From the NCBI GenBank assembly GCA_902783735.1, contig CACZSE010000120.1, positions 1 through 14,950 of the forward strand: DNA of 14,950 nucleotides, read 5' to 3'. Origin of the DNA: an uncultured Lachnospiraceae bacterium. Its GTDB lineage: Bacteria; Bacillota; Clostridia; Lachnospirales; Lachnospiraceae. The translations under genes and the position numbers were made by a program. Of the stretch, positions 7,672 through 14,950 are shown one piece after another. The notes below the pieces were generated by a model that saw only the letters and a program-made list of their open reading frames with translations, did no database searches and had not been told where the DNA came from. The first letter of the stretch is position 1, and each line of letters begins with the position of its first letter.

Positions 7672-8883
7672 TCAGACATTTGTCCTGACAACCTTCGGCT
7701 TGTACCCTTCCACATCAAGACGCTTCATGATGCTCTCTTTGTGCTCCGTTCCATATGCTTCAAGAGTGATGCGAAGCTCCACGGCCGCATTTCTGTTTAT
7801 GGATACAAACTGGTTATGTTCAAGTTTAATAACATTTCCGTTTTCTTCAGCTATGATACTGGATACCTTGCTGAGCATGCCCGGCTTATCCGGTAACAGG
7901 ACAGAAACGGTAAATATCCTGTCTCTCATTATGAGACCCTGCTGAACAACGCTTGACATGGTGATGACATCCATGTTCCCGCCGGAAAGAATGCTGACGA
8001 TCTTTTTATCCTTGCAGTTAAGCTGTTTAAGGGCGGCTACGGTTAAAAGACCGCTGTTCTCAACTACCATCTTATGGTTTTCCACCATATCCAAAAAAGC
8101 GACAACGAGTTCTTCATCCTTTACGGTAATGACATCATCAAGGTTCTCCTTAAGATAAGGGAAGATGCTCTTACCGGGAGTCTTGACCGCTGTGCCGTCT
8201 GCGATCGTATTTACATGATCGAGAGTGGTCACTTCACCTTTTTTAAGTGATTCCTGAAGACAATTTGCCCCTTCGGGCTCTACGGCTATGACCTTGATCT
8301 TAGGATTAAGAAGCTTTGCGAGTGTTGAAACACCCGTTGCCAGACCTCCTCCACCTACCGGCACTAATATTATGTCAACCAATGGAAGCTCTTTGAATAT
8401 CTCCATCGCTATGGTTCCCTGACCGGTTGCTACGGCAGGATCATCGAAAGGATGAATGAATGTATATCCTTTTTCTTCAGCCAGTTTTAATGCATATTCG
8501 CATGCCTCGTCATATACGTCTCCGTAAAGCACAACCTCGGCACCGTATCCCTTGGTACGGTTTACCTTGATGAGCGGCGTTGTTGTAGGCATGACGATCG
8601 TTGCCTTTGCCCCGAAGCATCTTGCGGCATATGCAACTCCCTGGGCATGATTTCCCGCGCTTGCGGTTATCAGTCCTCTTTCTCTTTCCTCTTCGGATAA
8701 GGTGCTTATCTTATAGTATGCGCCTCTTACCTTATATGCTCCCGTAAACTGCATATTTTCCGGCTTAAGATAAACCTTATTGCCCGTAAGGTTACTGTAA
8801 AAATCGCTATATATAAGCTTTGTCTCCTGAGTTACCTTAGAGACTGCTTCACTTGCTTCTTCAAAGCTCTTCAATTCAAGCAT
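7672..8883 (-). CDS. ilvA: Threonine dehydratase (threonine ammonia-lyase), PLP-dependent, with ACT-like domain
   Basis: Converts L-threonine to 2-oxobutyrate and ammonia, the entry to isoleucine synthesis, or threonine catabolism if it is the TdcB-like form. The 403-residue product has the PLP-lysine motif FTGAYKVRGA (Lys51), SAGNHAQG at 75-82 and the phosphate-binding VGGGGL at about 176-181. From about residue 330 a single ACT-like regulatory domain follows (FTVSVLLPDKPGMLSKVSSI, then LRITLEAYG). One ACT-like domain and about 400 residues fit the short threonine ammonia-lyase form, not the long two-domain E. coli IlvA. The ATG at 8883 is chosen because AAGGAGAA precedes it; an in-frame TTG at 8967 would overlap ftsY and lacks a site. 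It sits 80 bases after ftsY, with no other isoleucine genes nearby. Confidence 0.93.
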   Translation of the reverse strand: MLELKSFEEASEAVSKVTQETKLIYSDFYSNLTGNKVYLKPENMQFTGAYKVRGAYYKISTLSEEERERGLITASAGNHAQGVAYAARCFGAKATIVMPTTTPLIKVNRTKGYGAEVVLYGDVYDEACEYALKLAEEKGYTFIHPFDDPAVATGQGTIAMEIFKELPLVDIILVPVGGGGLATGVSTLAKLLNPKIKVIAVEPEGANCLQESLKKGEVTTLDHVNTIADGTAVKTPGKSIFPYLKENLDDVITVKDEELVVAFLDMVENHKMVVENSGLLTVAALKQLNCKDKKIVSILSGGNMDVITMSSVVQQGLIMRDRIFTVSVLLPDKPGMLSKVSSIIAEENGNVIKLEHNQFVSINRNAAVELRITLEAYGTEHKESIMKRLDVEGYKPKVVRTNV

Positions 8884-8944
8884 GATCTTCTCCTTGCATA
8901 ATCTATCATGAAAATTCTGTGCATTGTTTCCGATATGTACATTT

Positions 8945-8970
8945 TGATCGCAACCGGTCGGTTTCAATCA
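8945..8970 (-). promoter_or_regulatory. Stem-loop over the ftsY stop codon
   Basis: On the minus strand TGATTG-A-AACC, loop GACC, GGTT-G-CGATCA forms two stacked helices of 6 and 4 bp with one A/G mismatch. It contains the ftsY TGA stop (8966-8964). It is followed by AAAATG, not T-rich, so it is unlikely to terminate. It may mark an mRNA processing boundary between ftsY and ilvA; this is inferred. Confidence 0.35.
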
Positions 8971-9932
8971 TCAAAATGTAGTGCTTCTATCTTTGACAGA
9001 TCCTCCGGTGCACCCTCTGCTCTGAAATCAAAGAGCGCATCCACAAAGGTATCCGGATCGAATTCCTGCAGGTCTTCTATCTTTTCGCCCACTCCTATAA
9101 ATTTGACCGGAACACCAAGCTCACTCTGGATAGCTATTGCAATACCGCCCTTGGCAGTACCGTCCATCTTAGTGATGACTATTCCCGAAAGGGGTGCAGC
9201 CTGCGAGAACTCTCTTGCCTGAACAAGCGCATTCTGACCGGTGGTACCGTCTAAGACTATAAGATACTCCTGTTTTACATCAGCAAAATTCTTTTCGACA
9301 ATGCGATGCATCTTCTTAAGCTCCTCCATGAGGTTCTTTTTATTGTGAAGACGTCCCGCGGTATCGACTAAAAGGACATCGACTCCTCTTGCGTTTGCCG
9401 CATTTACGGCATCATAAAGCACGCTTGAAGGGTCGCTTCCCTCTTTTCCCTTAATGATATCAACATTGGCACGGTGAGCCCATTCCTCAAGCTGCTCGGT
9501 AGCTGCCGCTCTGAAGGTATCGGCAGCGGCTATAAGAACCTTTTTGCCCTTTGATCTGTAAATGGCTGCAAGCTTTCCTATTGTTGTCGTCTTTCCGACA
9601 CCGTTTACTCCGATCACCATGACCACGCTTCTTTGCTTTAAAAATTCGTAGTCATCGGCTCCGACACGCATCTGTTCCTTGATGTTTTTTATAAGGTAAG
9701 CCTTACACTGCATCGGTGTTCTCAGGTGCTCACTCTTTACATCTTCCTTGAGCTTTTCAATGATCTGCTCCGTGGCACTGACTCCCACATCACCCATTAC
9801 AAGTATCTCTTCGAGCTCATCATAAAAATCATCATCGATATATTGATGCGTATCAAAAACACTTATTACATTGTTTACAAAATTCTCTCTGGACTTGGTA
9901 AGTCCTTCCTTGAGCCTTGCGAATAATCCCAT
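8964..9932 (-). CDS. ftsY: Signal recognition particle receptor FtsY
   Basis: SRP-family GTPase at the membrane that receives Ffh-ribosome complexes and hands them to the translocon. The 322-residue protein has the NG-domain with P-loop GVNGVGKTT at 108-116, DTFRAAATEQL at 138-148, DTAGRLHNKK at 190-199 and TKMDGTAKGG at 254-263, plus GVGEKIEDLQEFDPD near the end. There is almost no acidic A-domain, as in many Gram-positive FtsY proteins; the N-terminus MGLFARLKEGL is an amphipathic membrane-binding helix. Its ATG shares one base with the smc stop codon (TGATG), so translation is probably coupled to smc. Unlike the common arrangement, ylxM-ffh does not follow it; ilvA does. Confidence 0.97.
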   Translation of the reverse strand: MGLFARLKEGLTKSRENFVNNVISVFDTHQYIDDDFYDELEEILVMGDVGVSATEQIIEKLKEDVKSEHLRTPMQCKAYLIKNIKEQMRVGADDYEFLKQRSVVMVIGVNGVGKTTTIGKLAAIYRSKGKKVLIAAADTFRAAATEQLEEWAHRANVDIIKGKEGSDPSSVLYDAVNAANARGVDVLLVDTAGRLHNKKNLMEELKKMHRIVEKNFADVKQEYLIVLDGTTGQNALVQAREFSQAAPLSGIVITKMDGTAKGGIAIAIQSELGVPVKFIGVGEKIEDLQEFDPDTFVDALFDFRAEGAPEDLSKIEALHFDD

Positions 9933-12900
9933 CAGTTCAGATCCTTATCATCTATAAGATTTACGCTTACCAGCGTAGATACACCCTTTTCCTGCATGGT
10001 TATTCCATACAGTCTGTCAGCTCTTTCCATTGTTCCTCTTCTGTGAGTGATAACAATGAACTGTGTATGCTTTGTGAGCTTGTGCAGATACTTGGCAAAC
10101 CTACCGACGTTGCTCTCATCCAATGCCGCTTCTATCTCGTCTAAGAGACAGAAAGGAGAAGGCTTGAGGTTCTGTATTGCAAAAAGCAGAGCTATGGCTG
10201 TTAATGCCTTCTCACCGCCGGAAAGCTGCATCATGTTCTGAAGTTTCTTTCCCGGGGGCTGCGCAATGATCTTTACGCCTGCATCCAGTATATCCTGATC
10301 TTCCATGAGCTCAAGTGTACCCGTTCCGCCTCCGAAAAGCTCCTTGAATACCTTGTCAAACTCTTTGGTGATCTGTGAGAATTTCTCCTTAAACTGCTTG
10401 CGCATAGCGCTGTCCAGTTCTTCTATGATGCCCATGAGAGTCTTTTCCGCCTCAACAAGGTCGTCATGCTGAGTCTTTAAAAAGTCGTATCTTTCGGAAA
10501 CTTCCTTATATTCTTCGATAGCATTGACATTGACATCTCCGAGTCGTTTTATCTGATCCTTAAGCTCGGCAACATCTCTTTTAATGACTACAAGGTCCGT
10601 AAGTTCCGGATCCCGCAGTTTCTCGGCATCGCGTAACGTGATCTCGTATTCATTCCACATATAGTCGATCTGAGACTGTATCGATTCGGAAAGCTTGTTC
10701 TTTTGGGTCTCGAGTCTGTATACCTCTTTATCGAGTCCCGCTATCTTGTCTCCAAGCTCTTCTCTTCTTGAGAAGAAGGTCTTTTGCTTTGCATTTAACT
10801 GTTCTTTTTCTTCTATATCTTTATCAAGTTTGTCCTTTGTATCACTTTGAACGGTATATGAGCTCTCGATGGTCTTTTGTATCTCTTCGATCTCATGCTC
10901 CTTGTTTAATACCTCTTCTTTAGAGCTTCCCATCTTATCGATGATCTCATTTAACTCATCGGTATAACGCTGTTTCTCGGCTTCTATTCTGTCGATATTC
11001 TGCTGTTCAAAGCCCGCTTCAAGAGTAACCTTTTCAAGCTCCACATCGGCAGCCGCAAGTTCGTCACTCACACTGCTCTCCAGCGCTCTCATTTTCTCAA
11101 GTTCTTTTGTGAGCTTAGAGATAGCCTCTTCACATTCATGCTCGGTCTTGGTAGATGACTGCATGAGTTCATTGATATTCTCTCTTTCGAGGGTGTTTTC
11201 ACCAATCTGTTTTTCAAGCTCTTTTGATTCATTCTTTAAAGAATCGGTATCTGCCTGGTTTTCTTCCTGTCTGTTACGGGCAGCATTTAAAGATAATCTG
11301 ACAGTATTTTGCTTAATATATGCAGTCTGCAGATTCATCTTTATATTCTCTATCTCTACGCGGACCGCATTTCTGTCCTTCTTTGTGGATTCTATCTGTT
11401 CCTGAAGCGTATCTATAAGTACAAGAGTGTCATGCATACGCTGTTTCATCTCTTCCATTTCACGTCTTCTGGATAAAAGGTTTGAATCTTTTTTAAATGC
11501 TCCGCCGCTTATGGCACCACCCGGAACTAACAGTTCACCCTCAAGCGTGACCATACGAACACCATAATCAAATTTTCTTGCGATCCTGACAGCATTGTCC
11601 ACATTGTCGATGACAACGATCCTGCCCAGCATTGCCTTGGCGACATTTGCATATTCTTTTTTTGTATTGACCAGTGAATCGGCCATACCGACAACACCTG
11701 CTTCATCGAGCACCTCGGGTGTTTTGAATTCCTGCGGATGCTTTATGCTGGTCAAAGGAAGGAAGGTTGCTCTTCCCGCTCTTTCTCTTTTTAAGAGCGC
11801 TATCATCTTCTTTGCGGTCTCTTCGTCGTCGGTTACGATATTCTGTATATTTCCACCAAGAGCCGTTTCGATCGCTATCTCATATTTTTTCTCGGTCTTG
11901 ATGATATCGGCTACGACACCTATCAGGCCCTTATTCTTATCCTTCTCCTCCATGACCCTTTTTACGGAACCGCCATAGCCTTCGTATCTTTCGGTTATGT
12001 TTGATAAAGCCTCAAATGTAGACTTGTCCTGATGATACTTAACCTGTGCATCTCGTAAGTCATTGTCGAGTTTTTCAAGCTGTGCTTTTTTAGCGGAAGA
12101 ATCTTCTTCTTTTTTCTTCTGATCCTCTTCAAGTATACCTATATCGGAAGTGATCGTCTTAAAGTCTTCCTCTAAACCGGATATGATATCCTGCTGTTTC
12201 TCCTCATCGGTCTTAGCACTTACGATCTTGCTTGTAAGCTCTGCCTTTCGGATATCTATCTGTTCCTGAATGGTATCGAGTCGTTCAAGACGGGACTTGA
12301 TATTTGCTCTTTCACCCAGGATCTGAATGATATTGTTTTTCTTTGCCTCGATCTCAGAGTTCATATCTTCGATCTTTGACTGGATATCATCCAGTTTCTT
12401 ACGAAGTTCTTCTTTGGCCTCGCCCGCCTTTAACAGTCTGGTATCTATGGAAGCTTTTTTCTCTGCGATCTTTTTTACTTCCTCATTTTTTTCTTCAATC
12501 TGTTTTGATACACTGTCGTTTCTGTTATTGAGATGCTCTTCATTTCCTTTTGCGGAATTGATCTGCTCCTTTAACAGTTCTATCTGATTTTCCAGACGAC
12601 CTCTTACGGAATCGGCCTCTGAAAGAGATCTTCTCTCCTCTTCGATCGTATTCTCAAGTTCCTCTATCCTTTCCTGGGTAGAGTCATATTCTTCCTTTAT
12701 CTTCTCAAATGCATCTTTTGATGTATTAAGATCAAACGTTGCTATCTTTAATTTTTCTTCGACACTCTGCAGCTGTTCCCTTGTTGAAGCATTGCTCAAC
12801 AGGAAGAGATTTACATCATTATGTTTAAGCTCTTCCTTTTTATTCAGATATATCTTTGCTTTTTGAGCCTGTTTTTCAAGCGGTCCGACCTGTTTTTCAA

Positions 12901-13492
12901 GCTCTCCCAAAATATCATTTACGCGAACAAGATTGTTTCTTTCTTCTTCAAGTTTTTTCTCACTCGCTATCTTTCTTCTCTTGAACTTGACTATACCGGC
13001 AGCCTCATCGAAGAGCTCTCTTCTCTCTTCGGGCTTACCGCTTAAGATCGCATCGATCTGACCCTGACCGATGATCGAATAGCCTTCTTTACCTATACCG
13101 GTATCATAAAACAGCTCGTTGACGTCTTTCAGTCTGCATGCCGTTCCGTTTATAAGGTATTCGCTCTCACCGGAACGATATAACCTTCTTGCCACGGTAA
13201 CCTCATCAAAATCTATCCCGAGCTGTCTGTCGGAATTGTCTAAGGTTATGGCAACATAGGCATAACTTAAAGGTTTACGCATCTCTGTTCCGGAGAATAT
13301 GACATCCTGCATGTTTCCGCCTCTTAACTGCTTAACACGCTGTTCTCCGAGTACCCATCTTACCGCATCGGCGACATTACTCTTACCCGAACCGTTTGGT
13401 CCTACTATGCCCGTTATACCGTTATGGAACTGAAATACTATTTTATTTGCAAATGATTTAAATCCATGTACTTCTATGCTTTTTAAATACAC
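9932..13492 (-). CDS. smc: Chromosome segregation protein SMC
   Basis: ATPase that, with ScpA and ScpB, loops and organises the chromosome for segregation. The 1186-residue protein has the N-terminal head with Walker A GPNGSGKSN at 31-39, a long coiled coil (about 170-500), the hinge (about 505-675, with GLIGVVADII and the glycine-rich VPGGAISGG), a second coiled coil (about 680-1020), and the C-terminal head with signature LSGGEKALTA near 1089 and Walker B FCLLDEIEAALD near 1115. Length is normal. Translation starts at a GTG (13492), giving the standard MYLKSIEVHGFKSFA; AAAGAGAG about 7 bases upstream is a modest ribosome binding site. It lies 26 bases after rnc and overlaps ftsY by one base. 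Confidence 0.98.
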   Translation of the reverse strand: MYLKSIEVHGFKSFANKIVFQFHNGITGIVGPNGSGKSNVADAVRWVLGEQRVKQLRGGNMQDVIFSGTEMRKPLSYAYVAITLDNSDRQLGIDFDEVTVARRLYRSGESEYLINGTACRLKDVNELFYDTGIGKEGYSIIGQGQIDAILSGKPEERRELFDEAAGIVKFKRRKIASEKKLEEERNNLVRVNDILGELEKQVGPLEKQAQKAKIYLNKKEELKHNDVNLFLLSNASTREQLQSVEEKLKIATFDLNTSKDAFEKIKEEYDSTQERIEELENTIEEERRSLSEADSVRGRLENQIELLKEQINSAKGNEEHLNNRNDSVSKQIEEKNEEVKKIAEKKASIDTRLLKAGEAKEELRKKLDDIQSKIEDMNSEIEAKKNNIIQILGERANIKSRLERLDTIQEQIDIRKAELTSKIVSAKTDEEKQQDIISGLEEDFKTITSDIGILEEDQKKKEEDSSAKKAQLEKLDNDLRDAQVKYHQDKSTFEALSNITERYEGYGGSVKRVMEEKDKNKGLIGVVADIIKTEKKYEIAIETALGGNIQNIVTDDEETAKKMIALLKRERAGRATFLPLTSIKHPQEFKTPEVLDEAGVVGMADSLVNTKKEYANVAKAMLGRIVVIDNVDNAVRIARKFDYGVRMVTLEGELLVPGGAISGGAFKKDSNLLSRRREMEEMKQRMHDTLVLIDTLQEQIESTKKDRNAVRVEIENIKMNLQTAYIKQNTVRLSLNAARNRQEENQADTDSLKNESKELEKQIGENTLERENINELMQSSTKTEHECEEAISKLTKELEKMRALESSVSDELAAADVELEKVTLEAGFEQQNIDRIEAEKQRYTDELNEIIDKMGSSKEEVLNKEHEIEEIQKTIESSYTVQSDTKDKLDKDIEEKEQLNAKQKTFFSRREELGDKIAGLDKEVYRLETQKNKLSESIQSQIDYMWNEYEITLRDAEKLRDPELTDLVVIKRDVAELKDQIKRLGDVNVNAIEEYKEVSERYDFLKTQHDDLVEAEKTLMGIIEELDSAMRKQFKEKFSQITKEFDKVFKELFGGGTGTLELMEDQDILDAGVKIIAQPPGKKLQNMMQLSGGEKALTAIALLFAIQNLKPSPFCLLDEIEAALDESNVGRFAKYLHKLTKHTQFIVITHRRGTMERADRLYGITMQEKGVSTLVSVNLIDDKDLN

Positions 13493-13518
13493 TTCTTTAC
13501 TCTCTTTCTTATATCTTT

Positions 13519-14214
13519 TTAAGTGGCACTGATCTCACGAAGCTTCATGATAGCTTCATAGGCAGCTTTCTGCTCGGCACTCTTTTTTGTCTTTCCCATA
13601 CCTTCTCCGAAGCGTTTCCCGCCCACATATACCCTTACGGTAAATTCTTTATCATGATCGGGACCTTTCTCATCCACAAGCTTATATTCCAAAGACATGT
13701 GATCCGATGCCTGAACCATCTCCTGCAAAACACTCTTACTGTCCAAAAACAGCGTTTTGTTCTCCAGATCGGCCAGGATATATTTGTGTATGAAGTCATG
13801 AGCAACCTGCATCCCGCCGTCTAAATACATGGCACCTATAAGCGCTTCACATACATCGGAAACAATTGAGTCTCTTTTCCTTCCGCCCGTCTGTTCTTCA
13901 CCCTTACCCAGTCTGATGTAGCCGTCCAGTCCAAACTCTCTTGCGCAATATGCAAGCGCAGGTTCACATACGTTTGAGGAACGTATCTTAGTAAGCTTAC
14001 CCTCGGGAATATCGGGGTACTTATGAAAGAAAAATTCGCTGGAAACGAGTTCTAGAACAGCGTCTCCCAAAAACTCCAGGCGTTCATAGTCACCGACGCT
14101 GTTGATCCTCTGCTCATTTGCAAAGGAACTGTGAGTCAGGGCCTGCAATAACAGACTCTTGTCTTTGAATGAATAGCCCAGTTTTTCTTCCAGGCCATCA
14201 AAAGATTTGTTCAT
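13519..14214 (-). CDS. rnc: Ribonuclease III
   Basis: Cuts double-stranded RNA, including the 16S/23S rRNA precursor stems. The 231-residue protein has the catalytic domain with signature ERLEFLGDAVLE at 44-55 and SDVCEALIGAMYLDGG at 119-134; by alignment to the E. coli enzyme, E44, E47, D51, D120 and E123 are the acidic metal-binding residues. A double-stranded RNA-binding domain covers about 160-228 (DSKSVLQEMVQ, ending in GKTKKSAEQKAAYEAI). The ATG at 14214 is chosen because AAAGGAG sits 8 bases upstream; an in-frame alternative start 27 bases further up lies across that site. It begins the rnc-smc-ftsY run, just downstream of the acpP terminator and a long inverted repeat (14246-14291), so it may have its own promoter and leader-based control. 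Confidence 0.96.
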   Translation of the reverse strand: MNKSFDGLEEKLGYSFKDKSLLLQALTHSSFANEQRINSVGDYERLEFLGDAVLELVSSEFFFHKYPDIPEGKLTKIRSSNVCEPALAYCAREFGLDGYIRLGKGEEQTGGRKRDSIVSDVCEALIGAMYLDGGMQVAHDFIHKYILADLENKTLFLDSKSVLQEMVQASDHMSLEYKLVDEKGPDHDKEFTVRVYVGGKRFGEGMGKTKKSAEQKAAYEAIMKLREISAT

Positions 14215-14245
14215 CTCATATACTCCTTTTTTACACAACAAGGCA

Positions 14246-14291
14246 GTATATTTGTTTAACCAACAATGATTTATTGGTTAAACAAATATAC
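14246..14291 (-). promoter_or_regulatory. 18-bp perfect inverted repeat in the rnc leader/promoter region
   Basis: GTATATTTGTTTAACCAA (14246-14263) and its exact complement (14274-14291) flank a 10-base spacer. The near arm ends about 31 bases upstream of the rnc ATG, just before the ribosome binding site. In RNA it would form an 18-bp hairpin, a plausible RNase III substrate; each arm is also itself a near-palindrome (10 of 12 around TTGTTTAACCAA), so a protein operator is possible. No T-run follows it, so it is not a terminator. No convincing -35/-10 pair was found in 14215-14338. Confidence 0.7.
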
Positions 14292-14338
14292 ATCCGAATC
14301 TTATGTAAGATAAAAGATAAAATATTTGATCCACTACA

Positions 14339-14364
14339 TAAAAAAGCCCTTTCAGGGCTTTTTT
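14339..14364 (-). terminator. Intrinsic terminator after acpP
   Basis: On the minus strand AAAAAAGCCCT-GAA-AGGGCTTTTTT starts right after the acpP stop codon. The GC stem with A-tract and T-tract could work in both directions, but only minus-strand transcription (plsX-acpP) reaches it here. It separates acpP from the rnc transcription unit. Confidence 0.9.
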
Positions 14365-14365
14365 A

Positions 14366-14599
14366 TTACTGTCCTATCGCACTCTTGATAAGCTCAACTG
14401 CTTCCTCAACAGTGGTGATATTTTCAGCCTTTTCCGGAGGGATCTCAATATCAAACTCCTCCTCTATGCCCATAATGATCTGGAATACGTCCAATGAATC
14501 TGCCCCAAGGTCGTCGGTAAAAGTTGTCTCCGGTGTTATCTCTTCGGGATCCACGCTAAGAACTTCCGCAATTACTCTCTTAAGCTTTTCAAATTCCAT
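14366..14599 (-). CDS. acpP: Acyl carrier protein
   Basis: Small acidic carrier of fatty acyl chains in type II fatty acid synthesis. The 77-residue protein has the phosphopantetheine site LGADSLD with Ser35, followed by the acidic helix II (IIMGIEEEFDIEIP). The length and charge are standard. AAGGAG lies close to the ATG. It follows plsX by 12 bases and ends at an intrinsic terminator at 14339-14364. Pairing with plsX links acyl chain supply to phospholipid synthesis. Confidence 0.97.
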   Translation of the reverse strand: MEFEKLKRVIAEVLSVDPEEITPETTFTDDLGADSLDVFQIIMGIEEEFDIEIPPEKAENITTVEEAVELIKSAIGQ

Positions 14600-14611
14600 A
14601 ATACTCTCTCC

Positions 14612-14950
14612 TTAAATCGTGTCATCTGTATTTCCAATGATCTCTTTTATCTTATCATTGATATTCTGTTCTTTAAAGGTTATACACTGAATGAGTGTAT
14701 TTTTGATCTCGCCCGCTTTACTTGAACCGTGAGTCTTTACAACCAGTCCGTTCAGGCCCAGCAACGGTGCTCCGCCATGATTTGAAACATCAAATCTCTT
14801 CATATTCTCTTTCAAAGCGGATTTTATGAATAATGCACCGATCTTTGTTTTTAAATTCGTTGTGAGGGTTTCCTTAACCGTTCCTATCATGAGCTTGCCG
14901 ACACCCTCAAGTGTCTTTAAGATGGCATTGCCCACAAAAGCATCACAGAC
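14612..14950 (-). CDS. plsX: Phosphate acyltransferase PlsX, C-terminal part (cut by window edge)
   Basis: PlsX converts acyl-ACP to acyl-phosphate, the first step of glycerophospholipid synthesis by the PlsX/PlsY route. Only the C-terminal 112 residues are present; the frame is open to the window end and reads VCDAFVGNAILKTLEG there, then GGAPLLGLNGLVVKTHGSSK, both characteristic PlsX segments. The GTG at 14935 is an internal codon, not a start. The stop is 12 bases before acpP, the usual plsX-acpP order. Confidence 0.96.
   Translation of the reverse strand, partial: VCDAFVGNAILKTLEGVGKLMIGTVKETLTTNLKTKIGALFIKSALKENMKRFDVSNHGGAPLLGLNGLVVKTHGSSKAGEIKNTLIQCITFKEQNINDKIKEIIGNTDDTI

Noticed and set aside
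7667..7945. Plus-strand open frame at the ilvA 3' end with AAGGAGG nearby
   Set aside because: The purine run touches the ATG, leaving no spacing, and the frame is antisense to the conserved ACT-like domain of IlvA.
8884..8967. In-frame TTG extension of ilvA overlapping ftsY
   Set aside because: No ribosome binding site, non-family N-terminus; the ATG at 8883 has AAGGAGAA.

Overview
The window looks like the chromosome of a low-to-mid GC Gram-positive bacterium of the Clostridia, most likely a Lachnospiraceae relative (Butyrivibrio/Roseburia type). The grounds are the gene order plsX-acpP-rnc-smc-ftsY and ylxM-ffh-rpsP-khpA-rimM, strong purine-rich ribosome binding sites, and a soluble sugar-binding-domain/GGDEF/EAL regulator of a kind common in that family. 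The genus is an inference; no rRNA gene is present. No mobile element, CRISPR array, tRNA or rRNA gene was seen, and no stretch above 300 bases lacks a gene.

Layout: every gene but one is on the minus strand, so transcription runs right to left. At the right end are the C-terminus of plsX (cut by the window edge) and acpP, closed by a clear intrinsic terminator at about 14339-14364. Next come rnc, smc and ftsY, with an 18-bp perfect inverted repeat just upstream of rnc and a TGATG stop/start overlap between smc and ftsY. Downstream of ftsY, where ylxM-ffh would normally follow, there is instead a block of ilvA (threonine dehydratase), a MATE transporter and an OGG1-type DNA glycosylase. A divergent plus-strand gene for a 912-residue c-di-GMP turnover protein lies beyond it. 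The glycosylase and this regulator converge and overlap by 8 bp. To the left, a good sigma-A promoter drives ylxM-ffh-rpsP-khpA-rimM, with rimM cut by the left edge.

How the genes work together: the two housekeeping blocks encode co-translational protein targeting (Ffh, its partner YlxM and the receptor FtsY), ribosome assembly and RNA processing (RpsP, RimM, KhpA, RNase III), chromosome organisation (SMC), and the start of phospholipid/fatty acid synthesis (PlsX, AcpP). The interposed genes (IlvA, MATE, glycosylase, c-di-GMP regulator) are accessory and have no obvious shared pathway. The most notable items are the ligand-sensing dual GGDEF/EAL protein, the long stem-loop in the rnc leader (a candidate RNase III autoregulatory substrate), and the interruption of the usual ftsY-ylxM-ffh neighbourhood.
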